Below, piece by piece: positions 7,509 to 16,048 of a stretch of DNA of 40,558 nt. Made by a program: the position numbers and the translations under genes. The stretch's first letter is position 1. The number at the start of each line of letters is the position of its first letter. The notes beneath the pieces were generated by a model. The model made no database searches, was not told where the DNA came from, and saw only the letters and a list, made by a program, of their open reading frames with translations. Source of the DNA: an uncultured Lachnospiraceae bacterium (GTDB lineage: Bacteria; Bacillota; Clostridia; Lachnospirales; Lachnospiraceae); assembly GCA_910586315.1 (NCBI GenBank), contig CAJUIP010000035.1:1-40558 (forward strand), read 5' to 3'.

Positions 7509-8594
7509 TTATTCGTCTCCGAAGCTGATTCCCAGAAGCCTGGCTTCCCTGATAATCTCAGACTGCGGATCTACATATTTCAATTTTCCGGCGGACTCCG
7601 CAAGCGGAATGTCCGTAATTACATTGTTCTTCACAACCACAAGTCTGCCAAACTCTTTTTTGTCAATCATATCCGCCGCATGAGCGCCGACTCTTGAGGA
7701 AAGCACCCTGTCATAGGGAACCGGAGCCCCGCCTCGCTGCATATGCCCCGGCACTGTCACACGAATTTCCTGGCCTGTCATTTCCTGAATCCTGGCTCCG
7801 ATTTCATAGGCCACAGACTGATATTTTTCTGCACGTTCTTCCAGCTTCTTTTTATATTCCTTCCGGGACATTGCCGCTTCTTCTTTTGAAATTGCGCCCT
7901 CCGCCACAGCCAGGATAGAGAAGCGGCTGCCGCCTTTGGTGCGCTCTTTGATCTTCTTTACCACAGCATCCAGATCATAGGGAATTTCCGGAAGCAGGAT
8001 AATATCTGCGCCGCCTGCGATTCCGGCATGAAGAGTCAGCCACCCCACCTTGTGGCCCATGACCTCCACAATAAATACACGGCTGTGAGACGAGGCCGTT
8101 GTATGGATACAGTCGATGGCATTGGCAGCAATATCCACAGCGCTCTGAAATCCAAAGGTCATATCCGTTCCCCAAAGGTCATTATCTATCGTTTTGGGAA
8201 GCCCGATCACATTAAGACCTTCCTGGCTTAAAAGATTGGCTGTTTTCTGACTTCCGTTTCCTCCCAGGACCACCAGTGCATCCAGCTTCAGCTTATAATA
8301 GGTGTGTTTCATAAGCTCCACCTTATCAAGCCCGTTCTCATCCGGAACCCGCATGAGTTTAAAGGGCTGCCTGGATGTCCCCAGCATCGTTCCGCCCTTC
8401 GTCAGGATTCCTGAGAAATTAGAACGGCTCATGGCATGATAATTCGCATACATTAAGCCTTTGTATCCATCCTCGAATCCGATAATTTCTACTTCGTCAC
8501 CATATATATGATACAAACCTTTGGCCACGCCGCGCATTGTCGCGTTCAGCGCCTGACAGTCTCCGCCGCTCGTCAAGAACCCAACTCTCTTCAT
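7509..8594 (-). CDS. 6-phosphofructokinase, group III type
   Basis: Phosphorylates fructose 6-phosphate in glycolysis. The family motifs are clear: VGFLTSGGDCQALNATMRG at the N-terminus, GGNGS, PKTIDND, EVMGHKVGWL and a C-terminal PGHMQRGG. Relative to E. coli PfkA, the residue equivalent to Gly104 is Gly and that at 124 is Lys. The Gly104/Lys124 pair is known from ATP-using actinobacterial enzymes, whereas PPi enzymes carry Asp104. The Mg-binding Asp103 is Asn here (GGNGS), and the usual GGDCPGLN is GGDCQALN. I chose ATG 8594 because AAAGGATGG lies 6 bases upstream, while ATG 8603 abuts that site. First gene of the operon with dnaX. ATP use is likely, not certain. Confidence 0.9.
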   Translation of the reverse strand: MKRVGFLTSGGDCQALNATMRGVAKGLYHIYGDEVEIIGFEDGYKGLMYANYHAMSRSNFSGILTKGGTMLGTSRQPFKLMRVPDENGLDKVELMKHTYYKLKLDALVVLGGNGSQKTANLLSQEGLNVIGLPKTIDNDLWGTDMTFGFQSAVDIAANAIDCIHTTASSHSRVFIVEVMGHKVGWLTLHAGIAGGADIILLPEIPYDLDAVVKKIKERTKGGSRFSILAVAEGAISKEEAAMSRKEYKKKLEERAEKYQSVAYEIGARIQEMTGQEIRVTVPGHMQRGGAPVPYDRVLSSRVGAHAADMIDKKEFGRLVVVKNNVITDIPLAESAGKLKYVDPQSEIIREARLLGISFGDE

Positions 8595-8686
8595 ATGTTC
8601 CATCCTTTCCTTTGATGCAACAGTCCAGATATCCCCTGAACCATTCCCTATGGATGCCTCCTGCCGGCATACACGTTCATTTCGTA

Positions 8687-8715
8687 ATTATAATACAAAG
8701 AAAAGAGAGGGGCAA
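8687..8715 (-). promoter_or_regulatory. Promoter of the pfk-dnaX-ybaB-recR operon
   Basis: On the minus strand TTGCCC (8710-8715), a 17-bp spacer and a perfect TATAAT (8687-8692) lie about 90 bases upstream of the pfk start. The -35 box overlaps the 3' arm of the preceding terminator. Confidence 0.65.
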
Positions 8716-8751
8716 GAAAAATTTATATTCCATTGCCTCTCTCCCCTTATT
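8701..8751 (-). terminator. Terminator of the metallophosphoesterase gene
   Basis: An 11-bp stem (GAGAGGGGCAA on the plus strand pairing with TTGCCTCTCTC) with a 17-base loop. On the minus strand it is followed by TTTTCTTTGT. It lies about 40 bases beyond the stop codon at 8793. Confidence 0.6.
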
Positions 8752-8792
8752 TTTCCTGTATTTGCCACTATTTTAACCCATTTGGAACGGTT

Positions 8793-10301
8793 TTATTCCC
8801 GCTCTAAAAAAATGGGATTGGGTATTTCCACATGATGATTGCCTGCCATACCATCCCGAAGCATTCCCTCCACCTGCCTGTACTGGATGCTGGGATTCAT
8901 AAACCTGGTCCATAACTGATAGCCAAACTCTTTTCGCTTTTCGCTGTAATTGATGTGGCGGCCGGCATAATAGTCCTGATACAGGTCCACATAAAAATCA
9001 GTCATCACTTCCTTCAGCTCGTCAGGAATATCTTCTATAAGCTTATAAGCCTGGCGGCCGACTACCGAGCGGATATAGGTATCACTGAAAGCCGGAAAGT
9101 CCAAAAGATCCGGATTGGTTTCCCCATGCTTTGCCGCCCATGAAGATACATCCACGTTCCCTGTGTGATAAGACAGGCTGCCGTCTGCATTTAATGTCAG
9201 GTTTCCGTACTGACATGGCGGAATAATCAGGGAATTGCTGACAATTTCCCAGATTCCGTATATTTCGTCTGTAATCCCCGGTTCGGAGATGTGCTTCATG
9301 ATCCGCTGCACATGCAGATGGCCGCTGAAATATACAGGGGTCAGATAACGCTCGAAAATTTCCATGACCTCCCGGTGATTTCGGAGAACGCACTCCTCTA
9401 CATATACGCTGCTCAGTTCCTGTAAGTTGTGATGCCCCACAGGAATCACGGTAATACCTTCGGCATATGCGCTTTTTAACCACTCCTCCATCCATTCCAT
9501 GGTACCGTTCGGGATTTCTCCATCTACCTCATTATCCGGTTCATAGATGCAGGTATCCAGCATCATAAGCCAGGTGGTATCGTTCAATATGTACAGATAG
9601 CTCATGGAATCGGGGGCATAGCCTGCCGCCTCATCATATCCATAGTTTCTGTAAATCTCCCAGAATCCCACAGGATCCACATTTTCAATAAAGCTTTGTG
9701 ATTCGCCAAAATAGGCGGTGGCATAGGGATTATTGATGTCATGGTTTCCGGGAATCACCAGTACGGGAATTCCGGCTGTCTCGATCTCTTCCAGTTTTTT
9801 GGCCAGCTCTTCATGGTTGACCCGCTCACCGTTTATTGTCAGATCACCGCTTAAAACCAGGGCATCCGGATGTGCGGCAATGACCTCCTCCGCAAACGCC
9901 TGCCATATCTGCGGCATATACGCAACTACTTTCCCGTCTCCATTATCAATCAACTCATCGAATGCAGTTCCATAGTCCGTAAGATCGGGTGACATATAAT
10001 GAATATCCGACGCGAATATAATATCCGTCACGATTTTTTCCCGCTCCACTGGTTCTCCGGGAGTATCCTCAGTCTCTGGCGGCATGCTTTCCTCTGTTTC
10101 CGGCTCGGATTCCGTCCAGACGGTTTCATATGGAAACGTTTTTTCTTCCATCGTTTCCATTTCCGGCCCAGGTATCTCTGTTTCAGGCAGTCGGCTTCCG
10201 GTCGTTAAAGGGACGGTCCCGTCTAAAATTCCGGGAATTACATATACAACTGCGAATAACGCAAAAAGGAGCAACAGTAACAAAAAGAGTTTCTTCTTCA
10301 T
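8793..10301 (-). CDS. Membrane-anchored calcineurin-like metallophosphoesterase
   Basis: A secreted or lipid-bilayer-tethered phosphoesterase of 502 residues. Residues 1-27 form a Lys-Lys-Lys plus Leu-rich signal anchor, followed by a Thr/Glu/Pro-rich linker (about 30-95) that would hold the enzyme away from the membrane. The dinuclear metal site of the calcineurin fold is complete: FASDIHYM (Asp, His), LSGDLTING (Asp), PGNHDIN (Asn, His, Asp), VGHHNL and FSGHLHVQ. The substrate is unknown; related extracellular enzymes act on nucleotides, phospholipid headgroups or wall polymers. The ribosome binding site is AAAGGAG. It begins about 40 bases beyond the 3' end of the SRP RNA gene with little room for its own promoter, so read-through from that promoter is plausible. 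Confidence 0.85.
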   Translation of the reverse strand: MKKKLFLLLLLLFALFAVVYVIPGILDGTVPLTTGSRLPETEIPGPEMETMEEKTFPYETVWTESEPETEESMPPETEDTPGEPVEREKIVTDIIFASDIHYMSPDLTDYGTAFDELIDNGDGKVVAYMPQIWQAFAEEVIAAHPDALVLSGDLTINGERVNHEELAKKLEEIETAGIPVLVIPGNHDINNPYATAYFGESQSFIENVDPVGFWEIYRNYGYDEAAGYAPDSMSYLYILNDTTWLMMLDTCIYEPDNEVDGEIPNGTMEWMEEWLKSAYAEGITVIPVGHHNLQELSSVYVEECVLRNHREVMEIFERYLTPVYFSGHLHVQRIMKHISEPGITDEIYGIWEIVSNSLIIPPCQYGNLTLNADGSLSYHTGNVDVSSWAAKHGETNPDLLDFPAFSDTYIRSVVGRQAYKLIEDIPDELKEVMTDFYVDLYQDYYAGRHINYSEKRKEFGYQLWTRFMNPSIQYRQVEGMLRDGMAGNHHVEIPNPIFLERE

Positions 10302-10341
10302 AATACTGCGCTCCTTTATATTCGTTATAACTGTTCAGATA

Positions 10342-10605
10342 TCCGTACGTTCTGCTTTGAATGCCCGCCATAGACGTTACCCTGGCAGCCAGCTCAGTCC
10401 CGGCACCCTCACGGCACATGAGAGCTTCCCCTTAGTGCTGCTGCATTCCTGCCCTGACACGGTTCAGAGATTCTCATTGCGTAAGACCAAAACGTCAACG
10501 CCGCTTACCAGGGGCAGCTCCACAGAGAAGCACCCGAGGCAGAACATCACCCCTGCTCTAGCGGATTGCAGGTTCAGGGCACCGCTAACTCCCCGGCTGT
10601 ACGGA
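10342..10605 (-). ncRNA. ffs: Signal recognition particle RNA, large clostridial type
   Basis: The RNA component of SRP, which with Ffh delivers nascent membrane and secreted proteins. On the minus strand the domain IV signature is present as GTCAGGGCAGGAATGCAGCA (GUCAGG, then GGAA loop, then GCAGCA), followed by CTAAGG. The 5' part has GCCGGGGAGTTAGCGGTG then CCCTGAACC, as in the Alu domain of long Firmicute SRP RNAs. The ends were set by the closing helix TCCGTAC (5') with GTACGGA (3'), giving about 264 nucleotides, the normal size for the large bacterial type. The gene has its own promoter. Confidence 0.92.
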
Positions 10606-10612
10606 CCTGTTA

Positions 10613-10642
10613 AGTATACCTTAAATAACCGTTGTTTGTCAA
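10613..10642 (-). promoter_or_regulatory. Promoter of the SRP RNA gene
   Basis: On the minus strand TTGACA (10637-10642), an 18-bp spacer and TATACT (10613-10618) are followed after 7 bases by the predicted 5' end of the SRP RNA at 10605. Confidence 0.8.
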
Positions 10643-10686
10643 GTCACAATGCCGGACTGTTACAATGTACACAGACATACACGGAT

Positions 10687-11817
10687 TTACAAAGATACCG
10701 CCTTTCCATCAATAAACACCGTCTTTACGCCGCCGTCATACTGGAGCGGATCCCCGTCCCAAATCACCAGATCCGCATCTTTTCCCGGCTCCAGAGTTCC
10801 GATTCTCGAATCCAGTCCCAGGTATGCGGCAGGATAGGCGGTCACGCCTTTTATGGCTTCCTTTCTGCTTAAACCGCGGTCTGTCATTAATATAAGCTGT
10901 GTCTGTAAAATTTCCAGGCACATGGATGGATGCCCGGTGGAGATGGCGGCATGAATGCCTTCCTTCTCCAAAACTGCTCCCAAATCCAGCGACTGTCCCT
11001 TTTTTTCTGCTGAAAATGAAGTTCCATACAGAGGTCCAATCACAAAGCGAAAATCCTTTCTGTCCAGGTCCTTTATGACAGTATACGCGTCATAGGCCAC
11101 AGTAAGTACATAATTAAGGCCAAATTCCTCGCCGATCCTCACGGCAGTTTCCATATCATTGGCCTTCATGGCCACCATCTGCACCGGCATCCCATCAAAA
11201 ACTCTGGAAAGTGCGTCAAGCTCCATCTTGTATTCCTGCTTTTCTCCGGCTTTCTCCTTTCTGGCGTACTCTTTGGCCTTCAGGAGAATATCCCGTATCA
11301 TGGCTGCCGAGGCCAGTCTGGTCTGCGGAGATTTGTTCTTGGAGCCATATTTTTTTCTGGGGCCGCTCGCAAGAACGAAACGGTACGCGGCCTCCGGTTT
11401 TATGATTCTCTTTTCACGGCCGCGTCCGGCAGTCTTTACAGCCGTGCAGGTTCCTCCGATTAAATTGGCATCGCCGGGGCCTGCAACCACCGAGGTCACG
11501 CCTGCCCGAAGCGCCATCTCAAAGCCCTCATCTTCAAAATTCAGGGCGTCATAGGCACGAAGCTCCGGCATAATGGGATTTTCGTCGTCTCCGTCATTTT
11601 CCTCAAACCGGTGCACCTGGCTGTTGATGCCAAGCTGGCAGCTTGGTTCCACAATTCCCGGAGTTACAATGGCATTTCGAGCGTCCAGAACCTCTTCGCC
11701 CTCCTCAGGCGTCAGACAGTCCGCTACTTCCTTTATTTTTCCTTCCGCAATCCGGATGTCTTTTTTCTCTTCAAAGATATCTGCTCCATCAATGAGCGTG
11801 CAGTTTTTTATAATCAT
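10687..11817 (-). CDS. Amidohydrolase-like pseudoenzyme without metal ligands
   Basis: This 376-residue protein aligns end to end with the amidohydrolase encoded just upstream (shared VTPG, PELRA-DA, GVT, GGT, KTAG, TR-SAA, FDGM, AND, GKEFGL-type and GTLEPGKDADLVIW segments). The metal-site residues are gone. PHCHLG has become PSCQLG (S59, Q61), IHAHQAND has become VAMKAND, the EHC motif has become VAY, and TTDSH has become STGHP. The reading frame is intact with an ordinary start, so it is not a decaying pseudogene. Hydrolysis by the usual metal mechanism seems impossible. A regulatory or structural role, perhaps as partner of the active paralogue, is an inference. It is third in the tadA operon. 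Confidence 0.85.
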   Translation of the reverse strand: MIIKNCTLIDGADIFEEKKDIRIAEGKIKEVADCLTPEEGEEVLDARNAIVTPGIVEPSCQLGINSQVHRFEENDGDDENPIMPELRAYDALNFEDEGFEMALRAGVTSVVAGPGDANLIGGTCTAVKTAGRGREKRIIKPEAAYRFVLASGPRKKYGSKNKSPQTRLASAAMIRDILLKAKEYARKEKAGEKQEYKMELDALSRVFDGMPVQMVAMKANDMETAVRIGEEFGLNYVLTVAYDAYTVIKDLDRKDFRFVIGPLYGTSFSAEKKGQSLDLGAVLEKEGIHAAISTGHPSMCLEILQTQLILMTDRGLSRKEAIKGVTAYPAAYLGLDSRIGTLEPGKDADLVIWDGDPLQYDGGVKTVFIDGKAVSL

Positions 11818-11834
11818 ACTGGGCCTCCCTCCTG

Positions 11835-12989
11835 TTATGCCTGATACTGAATTTTTCCGCCAATCAATATAGTTTCCGGCCTTCCGCCTGCTTTAAACGG
11901 CTCGGAAGCCCAAATCACCACATCCGCGTCTTTCCCCGGCTCAATGCTGCCGATTTCCTGCTCCATGTCAAGCGCCCTGGCCGCACGGATGGTGACGCAT
12001 TGATATGCGGTTTCCTCAGAAAGACCATGCTTCATTAAAACTGCGACCTGCGGCAGGAATCCCTCCATGGGGATTACATGGGAGTCCGTCGTCAGTGTAA
12101 ATTCCACCCCGGCCTTTTCCAAAATGGCCGGAGCGTCATACCGTTTGTCTTCCACCTCCAGCTTGCTTTTTCCTCCAACGGTGGGGCCAACGATATAATG
12201 AGCGTCTGCCTCTTTTAAATCATCAATCATCTTCCAGCCCTCTGTGCAGTGCTCAATGCTTAAATTGAGTCCGAATTCTTTTCCCACACGGAGCGCCGTC
12301 AGAATATCATTGGCCTGATGGGCATGGATTTTCACCAGCATGCCGTCAAAGGCCCGCATCAGGGAATGCATGGCCAGGTCATATGTAAAGGTAGATTCTT
12401 CTCCGTTTTTTACTTTTTCTTCATGGGCCAGCCATTTTTCTCGGTATGTCTTCGCTTTATAAAAGGCCTGGCGCATTAAAGCCGCGGAGCCCATACGAGT
12501 AGAGGGAGCCTGCCCCTTTTGCCCATAGGAAACCTTTGGATTTTCTCCTAACGCCATCTTAAGAGCAGCTTCTTCTTTTATAATACGTTCTTTTAACGTA
12601 TCTCCGGCTGTTTTTAGGTACGCGAATGTGCCGCCCATGACATTTCCACTTCCGGGGCCCACTGCCACGGTAGTCACTCCTGCATGAAGCGCTTTTTCGA
12701 ATAATTCTGAATGGAAATCAATGGCGTCAATGGCGCGCAGTTCCGGATGAATAGGCCCGGTCATTTCGTTGCCGTCCTGGCCGTCGCTGTCAATAACGCC
12801 CAGATGGCAGTGGGGTTCAATAAATCCCGGCGTTACCAGCTTCCCGGCCGCGTCAATGACTGTGTCTTCCGGTCCGGGCATGATTTCTTTTTCCACTTTC
12901 GCAATTTTCCCGTTTTCCACAGCCACATCATAAGTCTCTTTGTAGATTCCGGCCATGGAAATTAACGTACCGTTTTTAATAATCAGCAT
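11835..12989 (-). CDS. Amidohydrolase, imidazolonepropionase-like
   Basis: A metal-dependent hydrolase of the amidohydrolase superfamily, 384 residues. The beta-sandwich edge (LIIKNGTLI, IDAAGKLVTPGFIEPH) and the TIM-barrel metal ligands are present: H60 and H62 (PHCHLG), H222 and H224 (KIHAHQ), H247 (SIEHCTE) and D302 (TTDSH). The C-terminus GSIEPGKDADVVIW completes the small domain. The family acts on cyclic amides, imidazolones or peptides; the substrate cannot be told from sequence. The start overlaps the tadA stop by 7 bases, so it is translationally coupled. A catalytically dead paralogue follows 17 bases downstream. Confidence 0.88.
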   Translation of the reverse strand: MLIIKNGTLISMAGIYKETYDVAVENGKIAKVEKEIMPGPEDTVIDAAGKLVTPGFIEPHCHLGVIDSDGQDGNEMTGPIHPELRAIDAIDFHSELFEKALHAGVTTVAVGPGSGNVMGGTFAYLKTAGDTLKERIIKEEAALKMALGENPKVSYGQKGQAPSTRMGSAALMRQAFYKAKTYREKWLAHEEKVKNGEESTFTYDLAMHSLMRAFDGMLVKIHAHQANDILTALRVGKEFGLNLSIEHCTEGWKMIDDLKEADAHYIVGPTVGGKSKLEVEDKRYDAPAILEKAGVEFTLTTDSHVIPMEGFLPQVAVLMKHGLSEETAYQCVTIRAARALDMEQEIGSIEPGKDADVVIWASEPFKAGGRPETILIGGKIQYQA

Positions 12990-13471
12990 AACTCTTCTCC
13001 TTTTTTCTTTTTCTTTCCTTCCGCTCGGAGCGTCTTAAAGAAGTCCTTTAACATCTGGGAACATTCCTCGCGAAGGAGTCCTGTTTCCGTCTCCACCTGA
13101 TGATTGAACCCCTCCTCATGGAGCATGTCCAGAACAGAACCGGCACATCCGGCTTTTGGATTCATGCATCCGATCACCACCCGGGGAATCCGCGCCTGAA
13201 CAATGGCTCCGGCGCACATGGGACATGGCTCCAGCGTCACATACATGGTACATCCCTCCAGGCGCCAGTCCCCGATTTTTTTGCATGCCTTTTTTATGGC
13301 TATAATTTCCGCATGGGCCAGGACGTTTTTGTCTATGGTGCGGCGGTTATAGCCGCGGCCGATGATCTTTCCGTCGTGGACAATGACGCAGCCGATGGGA
13401 ACTTCTTTGAGCGCCGCTGCTTTCCTGGCAAGGCGAATGGCCTCCCGCATGTATTTTTCTTCCTGTGTCAT
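12983..13471 (-). CDS. tadA: tRNA-specific adenosine deaminase
   Basis: TadA deaminates the wobble adenosine of tRNA-Arg(ACG) to inosine. The deaminase zinc site is complete: HAE (H53, E55) and PCPMC (C83, C86), within VTLEPCPMCAGAIVQARI, which is typical of TadA rather than of cytidine deaminases. The Lys-rich C-terminus is short. Length 162 residues is normal. The upstream region has TTGACA (minus strand, near 13529) with a weak TAAGCT -10. First gene of an operon with the two amidohydrolases. Confidence 0.95.
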   Translation of the reverse strand: MTQEEKYMREAIRLARKAAALKEVPIGCVIVHDGKIIGRGYNRRTIDKNVLAHAEIIAIKKACKKIGDWRLEGCTMYVTLEPCPMCAGAIVQARIPRVVIGCMNPKAGCAGSVLDMLHEEGFNHQVETETGLLREECSQMLKDFFKTLRAEGKKKKKGEELC

Positions 13472-13544
13472 GTGTCATCTCCGATTTTATGGCTTATAAG
13501 ACTAGCTTACTCTCTCAGGCCATGTGCTGTCAAGCTCTTGTTGC

Positions 13545-13602
13545 TGTGTTACTGTTCGCAGGCATCCTGTGAACGCAACAGCATATGCCCATTTAAGATT
13601 GC
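13545..13602. repeat. Short intergenic repeat, copy A
   Basis: A small hairpin (GTTCGCAGG, CAT, CCTGTGAAC) followed by GCATATGCCCATTTAAGATT and GCCTGCG. A diverged copy with the same order lies at 16049-16103. Origin and role are unknown. Confidence 0.35.
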
Positions 13603-13617
13603 CTGCGGGGCATTCTC

Positions 13618-13646
13618 TTTACTTTCCATACATAAGCGGGTATACT
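13618..13646 (+). promoter_or_regulatory. Promoter of the radical-SAM activase gene
   Basis: TTTACT (13618-13623), a 17-bp spacer and TATACT (13641-13646), 32 bases before the start codon. Confidence 0.6.
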
Positions 13647-13677
13647 GTATGAAAACAGGTAAAACAGGTGATGGTTT

Positions 13678-14373
13678 ATGAAAATATGTGGTTTGCAAAA
13701 AACAACTCTTTTAGACTTTCCCGGTCATGTGGCCGCCACAATATTTACCGGAGGCTGCAATTTCCGGTGCCCCTTCTGCCATAACAGCGAACTTCTTGGA
13801 AACGATGCGCCTCCTGCTTTTACGGAAGAACAGGTTCTTTCTTTTCTAAAAAAACGGAAAGGGATTCTGGAGGGGGTTGCCATTACCGGCGGAGAACCTA
13901 CGCTCCAGCCGGATCTGGATATTTTTATGAGGAAAATCCGGGATCTGGGCTTTCAGATTAAACTGGATACGAACGGATACCGTCCCGAGGTTCTGAAACG
14001 ACTCTGCGGGGAGGGCCTTGTGGACTATGTGGCCATGGATATTAAGACATGCAAAGAACGGTACTCCGAAGTTGCCGGAATACCGTCCATTCAAATAGAA
14101 AAAATAGAAGAGTGTGTCGATTTTTTAAAGTCTGGAATCGTTCCCTATGAATTTCGTACCACCGTCGTAAAGGAGCTGCATTCTGCAGATGATTTTGCCA
14201 AAATCGGCCCATGGCTTTCCGGAGCCTCCCGGTATTTTCTCCAGAATTTTACGGATTCCGGAAATGTACTGCATCCCGTATTCACAAGCTGTTCCAAAGA
14301 AGAGCTGGAAGTTTTTTTGGAAATTGTGAAGCCTTATGTGAAATTTACGGCGCTCAGAGGCATTGATTATTAG
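13678..14373 (+). CDS. Anaerobic ribonucleotide reductase activating protein (NrdG-like radical SAM enzyme)
   Basis: A radical S-adenosylmethionine enzyme that normally installs the glycyl radical on anaerobic ribonucleoside-triphosphate reductase. The 4Fe-4S cluster cysteines are C27, C31 and C34 (GCNFRCPFCHN), and the SAM-binding GGEPTLQPDL follows. The N-terminus MKICGLQKTTLLDFPGH is typical of the longer clostridial NrdG-like branch of about 230 residues. No nrdD is in the window, so the partner glycyl-radical enzyme lies elsewhere or differs. The ribosome binding site is AGGTGATGG. It is the only plus-strand gene in this part. Confidence 0.85.
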   Translation: MKICGLQKTTLLDFPGHVAATIFTGGCNFRCPFCHNSELLGNDAPPAFTEEQVLSFLKKRKGILEGVAITGGEPTLQPDLDIFMRKIRDLGFQIKLDTNGYRPEVLKRLCGEGLVDYVAMDIKTCKERYSEVAGIPSIQIEKIEECVDFLKSGIVPYEFRTTVVKELHSADDFAKIGPWLSGASRYFLQNFTDSGNVLHPVFTSCSKEELEVFLEIVKPYVKFTALRGIDY

Positions 14374-14452
14374 CGTCGGTCCGATGAACGAGTATGCCCG
14401 ATAAAGCGGATTTTCGACGGCGCAGCGATGGCGGCTGCTGGAAATATGGCTG

Positions 14453-16021
14453 TCAGCGTATTTTAATATCCGTGTACCAGTAGCCAAAGCGGCCATCATT
14501 GGGCGGCTGCTTTTTTGACAGGACAAAATTGGGGAAACCAAACATAGATGCCATATACTTTTCGTTGCTGTAATAGTGGCCCGGAACTCCAATTAAGTAA
14601 CGGGGATTGCCGTTTTTTCCGCCCAGCCGCACCAAAATTAGATACCGGAAATTGTAATAGCCATGGAGCAGGAAACTGTTGTTTCCATAAATCCAGCTCT
14701 CCCGCGGCAGGCGTCCGATATCCTGAGGGCGGATTGTCAGAATTTCACAGCCATTTTCGTGATCGAAGGGCTGAATTTTCGGGTAGGATTTTCGAAGCTC
14801 CTGCCACAGCTTTTCCGGGTCAGCCGACAGGTCCTCGGTCTCCTGAAGATATTTCAAAACCTCCGGATTTTCCAATTCGGGGGACCGCATGACAGGCTCC
14901 TCCTGGGAATCGTTTGTATTCGCGGCTTCCCCGGCTGCCTTTGGCATCCCGGCGGACAGCGCGGACGGCCGAATACCCGCTGATGGCTGCATCGTCCGTG
15001 ACGGCGCCGCAGATGTTTTTGGCACCGCTGCCGTTACCGGAGGGCGAGGCAAATCTAACGTTGGCAGGATTTGTCCGGATGCCGGCTGATATGGCACAGG
15101 CCCCGGCGCTCTGATAACCGGAGAAAACGGTCCTCCTGACACAGGCTCCGGCATCCGGACGGTCTGAGAAACCGGCTCGGGCGGCGCGGACTCTGGATTC
15201 CGGATTACCTGGGAAACCGGCTCGGGCGGCACAGGCTCTGGATTCTGGACTGCCTGAGAAACCGGCTCTGACGGCGCAGGCTCTGGATTCCGGGAAGGCG
15301 GCCCTCCTAGCCCGGATTCGGACAGCCTGACAGCGGACGGCGGCGGACACGGCGCAGAGGCCTGCACCCCGGCGGTCCGGGAATCCTGGTCTTCTTCCGG
15401 ATTCAGGCTTTGCAGTCCGGGTACAGATGGTTCTTCCGGCAGCGCCCCCGACTCCTGCGGCTCGACAGAATCCGCCGGAGAGCCAATCACCGAAAATACA
15501 GGAGCTTTGGCCGCTGCTCCGACTTCGGCCGCACGAGTCATCCCTTCTTCACGCGTAATTTCTTCTTCAATCTCCTTTACCACTCTGGAAATTGTCTGGT
15601 CGGTTTTTATTTCACCAATTCCCGGCAGAACATCTTTTGCTTCTGCAATCTGCGTCACCGGGGCAACGGCATCTTCCCAAATCGTGGTATAGGAACGCCA
15701 TGCATTTTTCACGTCATGAACTGTCAGCCCATAATATGTATCCAGCCCGTCTCCGTTTCCCTCGACATTCCTTGTATCTACCGTGGCCCGGAATTCCCCG
15801 ATTCCATTGCGGATGAAAATGTTTCCCAGGAATGCTTCCCCTCCGTTCTTATTGAGAAGGTACACCCCAATGGCATTTCCGCCCACATATACTTTCTTCA
15901 CGCTGAGGCTCATCCGACATTGTCCGTTTCTGGATTCCAGCTTTACAAACCCCACGTTTTTTCCTTTTTCTTTCCCTTCATATTCATAAATATAGGAAAT
16001 CAATCTCCGATAATCAGACAT
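14453..16021 (-). CDS. Conserved protein with N- and C-terminal domains joined by Pro-rich repeats
   Basis: I do not recognise a characterised function. Residues 1-120 form a beta-rich domain (ISYIYEYEGKEKGKNVGFVKLE and following). The middle (about 185-385) is Pro/Glu/Ser-rich and includes about five imperfect 16-residue repeats of the form NPEPxPxEPVSQxVR. The C-terminal ~130 residues are another conserved globular domain (PFDHENGCEILTIRP, LLHGYYNFRYLILVRLG, YLIGVPGHYYSNEKYMASMF). The arrangement resembles Lachnospiraceae proteins annotated as DUF6128, but I am not certain of the number. No signal peptide or membrane segment is seen, so it should be cytosolic. Ribosome binding site GGGAGG, start ATG 16021. 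Confidence 0.75.
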   Translation of the reverse strand: MSDYRRLISYIYEYEGKEKGKNVGFVKLESRNGQCRMSLSVKKVYVGGNAIGVYLLNKNGGEAFLGNIFIRNGIGEFRATVDTRNVEGNGDGLDTYYGLTVHDVKNAWRSYTTIWEDAVAPVTQIAEAKDVLPGIGEIKTDQTISRVVKEIEEEITREEGMTRAAEVGAAAKAPVFSVIGSPADSVEPQESGALPEEPSVPGLQSLNPEEDQDSRTAGVQASAPCPPPSAVRLSESGLGGPPSRNPEPAPSEPVSQAVQNPEPVPPEPVSQVIRNPESAPPEPVSQTVRMPEPVSGGPFSPVIRAPGPVPYQPASGQILPTLDLPRPPVTAAVPKTSAAPSRTMQPSAGIRPSALSAGMPKAAGEAANTNDSQEEPVMRSPELENPEVLKYLQETEDLSADPEKLWQELRKSYPKIQPFDHENGCEILTIRPQDIGRLPRESWIYGNNSFLLHGYYNFRYLILVRLGGKNGNPRYLIGVPGHYYSNEKYMASMFGFPNFVLSKKQPPNDGRFGYWYTDIKIR

Positions 16022-16048
16022 ATTTTCCTCCCATCCGCAAATGCTAAC

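Noticed and set aside
8604..8686. Riboswitch or T-box in the pfk leader
   Set aside because: The leader is only about 80 bases, with no conserved aptamer or T-box sequence visible.
10687..11817. The second amidohydrolase as a decaying pseudogene
   Set aside because: The frame is full length with no stops or shifts, and fold-specific segments are kept; only the metal-site residues are replaced, which suggests selection for another role.
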